A DNA stretch of 5,454 nt from Rudanella sp. (GTDB lineage Bacteria; Bacteroidota; Bacteroidia; Cytophagales; Spirosomataceae): positions 1-5,454 of the forward strand of contig JAJAYX010000127.1 in assembly GCA_026785985.1 (NCBI GenBank), read 5' to 3'. The notes below the pieces were generated by a model. That model was not told the origin of the DNA. It saw nothing but the letters and a program-made list of their open reading frames with translations, and did no database searches. The position numbers and the translations under genes are program-made. This document shows positions 1 to 5,454 of the stretch, piece by piece; the first letter of the stretch is position 1; each line of letters begins with the position of its first letter.

Positions 1-380
1 AGGGTGGCCATCACGTTGGCAATCTCGGTTGGTTTGTTCACTCGCCGACCGTCGGCAGGTAGAGTCCAGGTGTCGAGGGTCGCCGTGAGCCGCCCCCCCG
101 ACTGCCGGGCATACTGCTCGAATTTACGCAGCACCCATTGCCGGGCTGGGGTGATTCCCCGCGTGGCGGTGCTATTTTGTGAACTCAGTGTGTTCCGGGT
201 GCCAAATCGAACCAGTCCATCAATGTGCGCCCGAAGGCTATCAGCGGATATTTCGCCCAGCATCTGCACAATTTGCGGATCGCGATTGACGATGACCTGC
301 GAAAATGATGAAAACGTTATCAAAGAAAACAGAAGTGGTGCAACGAAGCGGAGGGGAAAAAGACGTATCAGGTTTTTCAT
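1..380 (-). CDS. Secreted M28-family metallopeptidase, N-terminal part only (cut by left window edge)
   Basis: The frame opens with ATG at 380-378 and stays open to the left edge, giving 126 complete codons. Residues 1-27 look like a signal peptide: Lys/Arg near the N-terminus, a hydrophobic core (about 12-23), and likely cleavage in SFS|Q at 27/28. The mature part has blocks I recognise from the N-terminal region of Bacteroidota M28 zinc aminopeptidases: DGLVRFGTRNTLS (54-66), RGITPARQWV (74-83) and SGGRL (94-98), followed by NVMATL at the edge. The zinc ligands of M28 enzymes lie further downstream and are outside the window, so activity cannot be judged. By family knowledge the product would be an exported exopeptidase acting on peptides in the periplasm or outside the cell. 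The gene starts 33 bp after the TPR gene on the same strand, so co-transcription is plausible. A run of seven C (93-99, read as G) lies in the SGG codons, but family-like sequence continues in frame on both sides. The family call is fairly sure; substrate is unknown. Confidence 0.8.
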   Translation of the reverse strand, partial: MKNLIRLFPLRFVAPLLFSLITFSSFSQVIVNRDPQIVQMLGEISADSLRAHIDGLVRFGTRNTLSSQNSTATRGITPARQWVLRKFEQYARQSGGRLTATLDTWTLPADGRRVNKPTEIANVMAT

Positions 381-413
381 GAAATTGATTATTAGGTTGG
401 CGAAAATAGCAAA

Positions 414-1280
414 TTAACGACCCATTGCCCGTTTCAGGATGCTACCCACAAAACTACCGACAAACGTAAGGCCAATGGACCCGTATAGATTGAATGCTTC
501 CAATTCCCGTTCACCACTTCGGGCAGGCGTTTGGGTGAGCAAATAATAGCTTGTTAAAATAGCCGTGGCCTGCAAAAAAGCCAGGAACCAGCCTTTGCGG
601 GGTTCGGCAAACCCAATGGCGGCTGCCGACACGGCCGCCATCAGATAGGGCCAATGAATAACGGGAGACAACTTGATAGCTGCCAGCAACATGGCACTAT
701 GCACCAACACAAACGCTGAATTGATTAGTAGCCGTTGGTCAAAAAAATTGGTCGATACCGGCGGGGGCGATTTATCGGTTAGGTTGGCGGCTTCATTAAG
801 CGTAGTGGCCTGATCCAGATCGTGTTGGGCTTCGGCTGATTGACCAAGTTGCTGACGGGTTAGCCCCCGCCAGTAATAGGGCATCGACTCCTGCCCCGGC
901 GAATGAAAAACTGCCTTATCGAACTCCGGGAAAGCGGCTTCATAATCGCGCTTGTCATACAGAATCCGACCAATTTCGGTGTGAATCTCAGCAACCGTGT
1001 TGTCGTAGCTTTCGCCAACTCGAAGATCTTCCAGAGCCGCTTCCGTATCACCCATCTCCCGCAGGCAACGGGCGCGATACAAATAGGCAATACTCCACTG
1101 CGGACGCTCCTGAATTTTCTGGCTAAAATAGCTCCGGGCAACCTCTAACCGATTCGTGTTATACAGATCAATACCTGGCTGCAACTGTAGCCGCTCTTTT
1201 TCGGCTTTGGTGCTAAAGTCAGCGTAATAACGCAGGTAGATAATATAGCTGATAATGGCGGCAGCGAGCAGAAGTTCCAT
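414..1280 (-). CDS. TPR-repeat membrane protein, function unknown
   Basis: This 288-residue protein starts with ATG at 1280-1278 and ends with TAA at 416-414. Residues 2-19 form a hydrophobic N-terminal segment (possible membrane anchor). Residues about 34-163 fit roughly four TPR-like helix pairs (34-62, 64-95, 97-128, 132-163), with typical signatures such as AYLYRARCLREMGDTEAALE and IGRILYDKRDYEAAFPEFDKA. After a short Pro-rich linker (171-174), the C-terminal third is hydrophobic, with probable membrane helices near 184-204, 208-224, 230-250 and 265-283. TPRs usually serve as protein-protein docking surfaces; the partner here is unknown. No enzymatic motif is visible. The gene follows the histidine kinase by 46 bp and precedes the M28 peptidase by 33 bp on the same strand, with no terminator seen, suggesting one transcript. 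An upstream ATG at 1326 is out of frame, and the one at 1293 meets a stop after four codons, so the start used here is the best choice. I do not recognise a named family for the whole architecture. Confidence 0.85.
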   Translation of the reverse strand: MELLLAAAIISYIIYLRYYADFSTKAEKERLQLQPGIDLYNTNRLEVARSYFSQKIQERPQWSIAYLYRARCLREMGDTEAALEDLRVGESYDNTVAEIHTEIGRILYDKRDYEAAFPEFDKAVFHSPGQESMPYYWRGLTRQQLGQSAEAQHDLDQATTLNEAANLTDKSPPPVSTNFFDQRLLINSAFVLVHSAMLLAAIKLSPVIHWPYLMAAVSAAAIGFAEPRKGWFLAFLQATAILTSYYLLTQTPARSGERELEAFNLYGSIGLTFVGSFVGSILKRAMGR

Positions 1281-1326
1281 GCCGCAAGTTACTATTCAGC
1301 CGACATCTTGTTGAGAAAGTATCCAT

Positions 1327-2841
1327 TCAAATTGGCAACACCACCCTGAACGTAGCTCCTTCGCCCGGAATGCTGCTGGCCAGAATGATACCCTGATGGT
1401 TTTCTACAACCCGCTTGCATATGGCCAATCCCACGCCTGTACCCTCATATTCATTCCGACCATGCAGGCGTTGAAACATCTGAAAAATGCGCTCGGCATA
1501 CCGCTCTTCAAAACCAATACCATTGTCGGTCACACTCACTTCAATATGCTGATTCTGGACTGACAGACCCGTTGGAACTTCGGTGTTATCCATTGTTCGG
1601 CACCTGATGACCAATTGAGCTGGTCGGTCGGGGTGACGAAAGGTGATGGCGTTAACAATCAGATTCTGAAATAGTTGACGAAGCTGGCTTGCATCTCCGG
1701 GTACAGTAAGCAAGTCTTCGCATTCAATAGTGGCGCGCCCATCCTGAATGAGTGGTTCGAGATCGTCGATAATTTCGTTAAGCAAACGCCCCAATGAGAC
1801 AGGTTGAAACGCTTCGCGGTGGGTGGTTAGGCGGGAGTACGTCAGCAGGTCGCGGATCAGGGCTGTCATTCGTCCCGAAGCCGCCTGCATCCGTTGAATA
1901 ATATCGGTTCCAGTTGGGCCTAATTGATTGCTGAACTGATCTTGCAGCAGATTACCAAACGAGTGAATTTTTCGGAGTGGCTCCTGCAAATCGTGCGAGG
2001 CAATGTAGGCAAATTGTTGCAGGTTCTCGTTCGATTGCTGCAGATCGCGGTTCATTTGCCGGAGAACCGTTTGTTGCTGTCGCTCCTCGGTCACATCGGT
2101 TGCATTTAAAATAACTCCCTGATTGAACCGTTGCACCACTAAATTGAACCACCGGTTTGTGTTTGGGTAGCGATACTGAAAGCGTTGTATTTCGCCGGTT
2201 TGGTAAGCCTCGCGGCAAAACGAAACCAGAAGGCTACATTCTGGTTGAGGCAATAACTCGGTAGCGGTGGCTCCAACATGAAGCGATGGCCCAAACAGCC
2301 AGGCTTCCTTAGCCGACAGATTGAACATAATTAACTGAAAGTCAATTAGTTCCTGCCCGTTATTATAGACCGGTTTGCCTACTACTATCGGGTTAGCCGC
2401 ACTTCCCAAAACACCTTCAAACAATTCAGCGTCTTGCTGATGTTTCAAAAAAGCTTGTTTGAAGGATGTTATATTCGTGAATGTGATCACTAAACGTTTG
2501 TCGTTCAGCCGAACAAAATGCATCTTAAACCATTCATCCGTTTCAGCATAATACCGTTCACCCTCATACGATTGTCCAGTTGCCCACACAACCCGACAAA
2601 TAGGCAGTACACTCAGAAAGCTCCCTTCGGCCAATACTTCTTTCATCGTCATCCCAACAAACATACTTTTTAATATAGAGGCTTGTTCACGGGCTGCTTC
2701 GTTCACAAAAACGTACCGAAAATCTGCGACTTCATTCTGGGAGTCAAGTATCGACTCAACCACCACAATCCCGTTCAGAGATGTGTTCAGGACATTATCT
2801 AGCAGATTATCAGTCAATTCAGGCTTGAAAATCATGTACAC
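1327..2841 (-). CDS. Soluble PAS-domain sensor histidine kinase (orphan in this window)
   Basis: This is a hybrid-free two-component sensor kinase of 504 residues if the GTG at 2841-2839 is used, or 502 from the ATG at 2835-2833. I favour the ATG; an in-frame TAA lies only two codons before the GTG, so the start cannot be further upstream. Domains in order (numbered from the GTG): PAS-like region about 12-125, second PAS-like region about 138-252, a Gln-rich helical or coiled-coil connector about 253-278, then the HisKA domain with FAYIASHDLQEPLRKI, where His283 is the expected phosphorylation site. The ATPase domain follows with an N-box (LFQNLIVNAITF, Asn393 and Asn397), a G1 box (DNGIG, 439-443), an F-box (IFQMFQRLH, 452-460) and a G2 box (GTGVGLAI, 467-474). 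All catalytic boxes are intact. There is no transmembrane segment or receiver domain, so it should be a cytoplasmic sensor passing phosphate to a separate regulator. The PAS ligand is unknown, and no response-regulator gene is present in the window. The gene begins 85 bp after the small secreted gene and ends 46 bp before the TPR gene. Confidence 0.93.
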   Translation of the reverse strand: MYMIFKPELTDNLLDNVLNTSLNGIVVVESILDSQNEVADFRYVFVNEAAREQASILKSMFVGMTMKEVLAEGSFLSVLPICRVVWATGQSYEGERYYAETDEWFKMHFVRLNDKRLVITFTNITSFKQAFLKHQQDAELFEGVLGSAANPIVVGKPVYNNGQELIDFQLIMFNLSAKEAWLFGPSLHVGATATELLPQPECSLLVSFCREAYQTGEIQRFQYRYPNTNRWFNLVVQRFNQGVILNATDVTEERQQQTVLRQMNRDLQQSNENLQQFAYIASHDLQEPLRKIHSFGNLLQDQFSNQLGPTGTDIIQRMQAASGRMTALIRDLLTYSRLTTHREAFQPVSLGRLLNEIIDDLEPLIQDGRATIECEDLLTVPGDASQLRQLFQNLIVNAITFRHPDRPAQLVIRCRTMDNTEVPTGLSVQNQHIEVSVTDNGIGFEERYAERIFQMFQRLHGRNEYEGTGVGLAICKRVVENHQGIILASSIPGEGATFRVVLPI

Positions 2842-2926
2842 CAGTGCTTATTTTCTACTAAAATTAATGCCTCCCTCAATATAACTTTACTAAACAAACA
2901 GGATTAACGCAATTTTAAGCCCGCGT
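2842..2926 (-). promoter_or_regulatory. AT-rich 85-bp spacer before the histidine kinase, possible promoter region
   Basis: This is the largest gap within the left-hand gene set and is clearly AT-rich. It holds TTTG and TATATTG-like elements on the minus strand, but not with the usual Bacteroidota spacing of about 19 bases between the -33 TTTG and -7 TAnnTTTG boxes. A GAGGGAGG stretch (minus strand, 2870-2877) lies about 34 bases before the favoured ATG, too far to act as its ribosome site. A kinase promoter here is plausible but not demonstrated. Confidence 0.25.
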
Positions 2927-2932
2927 TTAATC
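2902..2932 (-). terminator. Weak imperfect inverted repeat at the end of the small secreted gene
   Basis: Nine bases at 2902-2910 pair with 2923-2932, with one bulged T and a 12-base loop between them. The right arm contains the stop codon of the small secreted gene. On the transcribed strand the repeat is followed by a moderately T-rich stretch. It could be a weak terminator or attenuator between this gene and the kinase, or an operator for the kinase promoter. The stem is short and AT-rich, so it may be chance. Confidence 0.3.
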
Positions 2933-3451
2933 TGGGTTAGAATAAACAGGAATAGTCAGGCTAACACCTGAAATCAGTTTATTGTCAAAAGTCGGGATTT
3001 GCGAAAACCCCAGCCTTGTCGATCCTACCACGGCATTATACCGCCGAACCGCCGAATTGACCTGATGGTTACTCAGCAACGAAAAGCCCACCGATGCCAC
3101 CAAAGACCCGACATATATAGTCCGGCTCGTTTGCCGGTCGGGGGTTCGGTTCAACAATACATACCCTATCGAAGCCAACCCGGTTAATCGGCCCACTGTT
3201 GTCCAGGTTCTGAACCGCCTAAAATGCTGATTGGCAACGGGGTCGTTCAGTTCCTGAATGGGTACTTCAACCGAAAAGGGTGAGTTCAGTTTACGGCCTT
3301 TATATAGAAAAACTGCCCCCAGAATAGACGAACCGGGTGCCCGCTCAATAGGTTCGAGGTGAGCAGGGACAGGTTGTGAGACAGGCGTTTGAGCACGAGC
3401 TCTTGTGAACGGGTAAATAAGGAACAGAATTGAAATGACTAAGCAGCGCAT
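2927..3451 (-). CDS. Small secreted protein of unknown function
   Basis: The protein has 174 residues, from ATG at 3451-3449 to TAA at 2929-2927. Residues 1-20 are a convincing signal peptide: a short N-terminus, a hydrophobic core (4-13), and an ARA|Q cleavage site at 20/21. There is no lipobox Cys at the cleavage point, so it should be a free periplasmic or outer-membrane-associated protein rather than a lipoprotein. Notable stretches are AVFLYKGRKLNSPFSVEVPI (46-65), LNDPVANQHFRRFRTW (68-83), two hydrophobic segments (about 88-101 and 112-127) and VNSAVRRYN (131-139). The AVxxYN ending resembles a motif I associate with small uncharacterised secreted proteins of Bacteroidota, but I cannot name the family. 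The C-terminus (159-170) alternates hydrophobic and polar residues like a beta strand. The only space for its own promoter is the 91-bp gap upstream, most of which is taken by the terminator of the preceding gene. No enzyme motif is seen. Confidence 0.8.
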   Translation of the reverse strand: MRCLVISILFLIYPFTRARAQTPVSQPVPAHLEPIERAPGSSILGAVFLYKGRKLNSPFSVEVPIQELNDPVANQHFRRFRTWTTVGRLTGLASIGYVLLNRTPDRQTSRTIYVGSLVASVGFSLLSNHQVNSAVRRYNAVVGSTRLGFSQIPTFDNKLISGVSLTIPVYSNPD

Positions 3452-3476
3452 TAGCTTGGAAAAAAATTAGAACGAT

Positions 3477-3526
3477 CTCACGAAAAAGGGTGGGCTGATC
3501 ACCACCAGTCCACCCTTTTTCGTGAG
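3477..3526 (-). terminator. Long hairpin intrinsic terminator, bidirectional in shape
   Basis: The arms 3477-3493 and 3510-3526 are perfect inverted repeats of 17 bp. The stem extends inwards by four more pairs (one G-T, at 3494/3509) to an 8-base loop at 3498-3505. The GC-rich core (3488-3497 with 3506-3515) is flanked by A5 on the left and T5 on the right, so either strand yields a hairpin followed by a U-run. It begins 16 bp past the stop of the propeller-cupredoxin gene and is the natural end of that transcript. It also lies 25 bp upstream of the small secreted gene, insulating it from read-through. Confidence 0.85.
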
Positions 3527-3542
3527 GGTACTTTACCAGTAC

Positions 3543-5454
3543 TTATTTCACCACCTTCATGGTTCCCTGCATCAGCGTGTGGTGACCCGGAAAGGTGCAA
3601 ACAAAGGTATAGTCGCCCGGTTCGGTGGGAGCCACGAAATAGATGCTTTCCGAAGACTCAGGCTGCATAATATTAGTGTGATACAGCACATCCGCAGAGG
3701 CTGGCACATAGTTCATTTTGGGGCCGTTCAGGTTTAGCCGCATGGCCGCGTTACCCACGTTATTGGCCGCTCCGGGCTTCACAATAACGCAGTTGTGCAG
3801 CATGTCGTCGTTATTATTAAACACCCACTTCACCCGACTTCCCGCCTTCACCTGTACTTGTTCCAAATCGAATTTGAGGCCGGGCTTCGTACTAATGGTG
3901 ATCGTTTGGTTGGGGCCATTGCCCCAATCGGCGGGCTGGTCGGTAATGCGTTTTTGCGATCCGGCGGTTCGGTTGCCCGTTTGGGGTTTCGGGCTTACGG
4001 TTTTTCCTTTCTCCTTTCCTCCTTTGCTCCCCTCTTCCTTCATCGCCATCCCGGCATGAGCATGACCGGACATGCTCGTGTTAGCCGAAGCCATAACATT
4101 GTTTGCCGGGCGGGCGGGCAGGCTGGTAACGCGGTCGCCAGATGCAATGTTATTGAGTGTGTAATACCCTGTGTTGTGCAACAGCGGCAAACTTCCTGAT
4201 ACTGCCCGAACACCCTCGGCTTTCACTTCATGAATATATCCCAGGCGTAAGGTAGTATCGGCCACGATTCGCGCCGACAACCCATCCGCCGACAAAACAA
4301 CGCCCCGAATCGGCACTGGGCGGGCATCTTCAATGGGGCTGCCGTAGGTCTGATGGTATTTATACGTAAAACTGTTCAGGCTGTAGGAATTGGGATCTTC
4401 GCCCGTTTTGCGGTCAACGGGCAGCGTGAACGTTACCTCGAATCCATCGGGCCGCGACGAGATAGTTTTCATTTCAAATGGCACTTTTCCGGTCCAGACC
4501 AGCCGCTGAATTCCATACGGAGCTTTCCCGGTTGAGGCCCAACCCCGGCTCGTCATGCCCACAAACATGGAGCCATCCTGCCCCCAAACCATCCGCAAAA
4601 TTCCCGATTGCAAGCCCTCCCGGAAAGGGAAACAGGCCCCCTGCCATTCGCCGTTTACTTTTTCGAGGGTCATCCGCATCACTTTACTATGCCCCTGATC
4701 GCCCACGAACACTTGCCCGGCAAAAGGCCCGAACGCTCCGCCGGTTGTGTCTTCTTTCAAATCTGAGGCCGAGATACCCATCAGCGTGTGCGGGAACCAA
4801 ACGGCGGGGAGTTTCAGATTTTTCACCGTTTTAGCTACTTCATACATCGGTTTACCCGTGCTGGGAACATCAGCGGGTTTCAGCGACAGGGGCGATCCGG
4901 CTTCGCTTGTCCAGCGCAACCCGGCAGGGTTTCCGGCAAAGTCGCCTTTCGCCAGGTGTGTCACCCGCCCGGAGCCTACCCAGTCGCCCTGATTTTCGCC
5001 GTAGAAAATGCTGCCATCCCGCAGAACGGTGAACCCCGCTGGTGAGCGCAAACCGGTGGCCCAGGGAGTCATTTCGCCATTTTCGTTCAGTTTAAGCATC
5101 CAGCCACGCCATTTGGCCAAACTCGCCCCCCGGCCAACCCAGTCGAGGTTGAGCGTGATCACCATGTCGCCATCGGGCAACAACACCGGACCATAGCTGT
5201 ATTCATGGTAGTTACCCGACAAAGGCCACTTGTAGAACGACTTATATTCGTCGGCCACTTCATCGCCATCATTGTCGATCAGTTTGGTCACCTCGCCCCG
5301 TTGAGTGCAGAGCAAATAGCCTTTGGGATGCCACATCAGGCCGAGTGGCTCGTGCATTCCGGTGGCAAATTTCTTGTAGGTTGGCATTCGGCTTCCCTGC
5401 ATGTATGGGTTACCAATGAGCCATACATCGCCCCGTCGCGTGCAGGCAGCCAAC
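3543..5454 (-). CDS. Beta-propeller (sorbosone-dehydrogenase-like) protein fused to azurin-type cupredoxin, 3' part
   Basis: The frame is open through the right edge; 636 codons are visible to TAA at 3545-3543. The first visible codon (TTG, 5453-5451) is internal, since propeller-like sequence is already running there. Residues 1-323 form part of a beta-propeller resembling sugar/sorbosone dehydrogenase-like proteins, with HEPLGLMWHP (34-43), a DxDxD acidic loop (60-68), LRSPAGFTVLRDGSIFYGEN (135-154) and VGDQGHSKVMR (250-260). Residues 326-436 are an Ig-like beta domain that in related proteins follows the propeller and ends in a YYTLN-like motif (430-434). Residues 437-510 are a linker with a His/Met-rich patch (461-471) and a Lys/Gly-rich stretch. 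Residues about 512-636 are a cupredoxin with all type-1 copper ligands in azurin spacing: His553, then Cys619, His624 and Met628 in CTFPGHHTLM. It is probably exported and may oxidise a substrate and pass electrons to copper, but PQQ or haem binding cannot be shown from this fragment. A strong terminator lies 16 bp past the stop. Confidence 0.9.
   Translation of the reverse strand, partial: LAACTRRGDVWLIGNPYMQGSRMPTYKKFATGMHEPLGLMWHPKGYLLCTQRGEVTKLIDNDGDEVADEYKSFYKWPLSGNYHEYSYGPVLLPDGDMVITLNLDWVGRGASLAKWRGWMLKLNENGEMTPWATGLRSPAGFTVLRDGSIFYGENQGDWVGSGRVTHLAKGDFAGNPAGLRWTSEAGSPLSLKPADVPSTGKPMYEVAKTVKNLKLPAVWFPHTLMGISASDLKEDTTGGAFGPFAGQVFVGDQGHSKVMRMTLEKVNGEWQGACFPFREGLQSGILRMVWGQDGSMFVGMTSRGWASTGKAPYGIQRLVWTGKVPFEMKTISSRPDGFEVTFTLPVDRKTGEDPNSYSLNSFTYKYHQTYGSPIEDARPVPIRGVVLSADGLSARIVADTTLRLGYIHEVKAEGVRAVSGSLPLLHNTGYYTLNNIASGDRVTSLPARPANNVMASANTSMSGHAHAGMAMKEEGSKGGKEKGKTVSPKPQTGNRTAGSQKRITDQPADWGNGPNQTITISTKPGLKFDLEQVQVKAGSRVKWVFNNNDDMLHNCVIVKPGAANNVGNAAMRLNLNGPKMNYVPASADVLYHTNIMQPESSESIYFVAPTEPGDYTFVCTFPGHHTLMQGTMKVVK

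Noticed and set aside
4..417. Plus-strand open frame of 137 codons over the M28 gene
   Set aside because: It is antisense to a frame with a signal peptide and M28-like motifs; its own translation shows no domain or export signal.
860..1141. Minus-strand 93-codon frame inside the TPR gene
   Set aside because: It lies in another frame within the TPR gene, whose frame shows TPR motifs and membrane helices.
2870..2877. GAGGGAGG Shine-Dalgarno-like sequence before the kinase
   Set aside because: It is about 34 bases from the favoured ATG, and an in-frame stop lies between them, so it cannot position that start.
4108..4122. GGGCGGGCGGGCAGG G-rich run, possible G-quadruplex
   Set aside because: The fourth tract has only two G, and the run encodes the LPARPA linker codons in a GC-rich gene; codon bias explains it.
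3718..4199. Overlapping plus-strand open frames of 113 and 134 codons
   Set aside because: Both are antisense to the cupredoxin and linker region of a clear coding frame; long antisense frames are expected here and their products look non-protein-like.
5451..5453. TTG as the start codon of the propeller-cupredoxin gene
   Set aside because: The frame is open to the window edge and the first residues are already in propeller sequence with no signal peptide, so this codon is an internal Leu.

Overview
The window is a 5.45-kb stretch of a Bacteroidota chromosome, most likely from the order Cytophagales (Spirosoma-like). I infer this from the protein types: a secreted M28 peptidase, a soluble PAS histidine kinase with an SHDLQEPLR phospho-acceptor motif, and a sorbosone-dehydrogenase-type propeller fused to an azurin-like domain. 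The lack of Shine-Dalgarno-like sites before the starts agrees with this. No marker gene is present, so the taxonomy is an inference.

All five genes lie on the minus strand, so transcription runs from right to left. From 5454 down to 3543 is the 3' part of a large protein whose start lies outside the window: a beta-propeller, an Ig-like beta domain, a His/Met- and Lys-rich linker, and a C-terminal azurin-type cupredoxin with a full set of type-1 copper ligands. A long, near-perfect hairpin terminator (3477-3526) closes that transcript. Next come a small secreted protein of unknown function (3451-2927), a soluble two-PAS sensor histidine kinase (2841 or 2835 to 1327), a membrane protein with four TPR-like repeats (1280-414), and the first 126 codons of a secreted M28-family metallopeptidase (380 to the left edge).

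The last three genes are spaced 46 and 33 bp apart with no visible terminator between them, so they could be one transcript. The small secreted gene sits 85 bp ahead of the kinase, with a weak inverted repeat at the junction, and may or may not belong to the same unit. No response regulator is visible, so the kinase is an orphan within this window. The propeller-cupredoxin protein is probably an exported redox or copper-binding protein and is transcriptionally separate from the rest.

No rRNA, tRNA, insertion sequence, CRISPR array or phage gene is seen. No gene-free stretch exceeds 91 bp. The most distinctive element is the propeller-cupredoxin fusion with its His/Met-rich linker. I see no clear evidence of a new multi-gene system.
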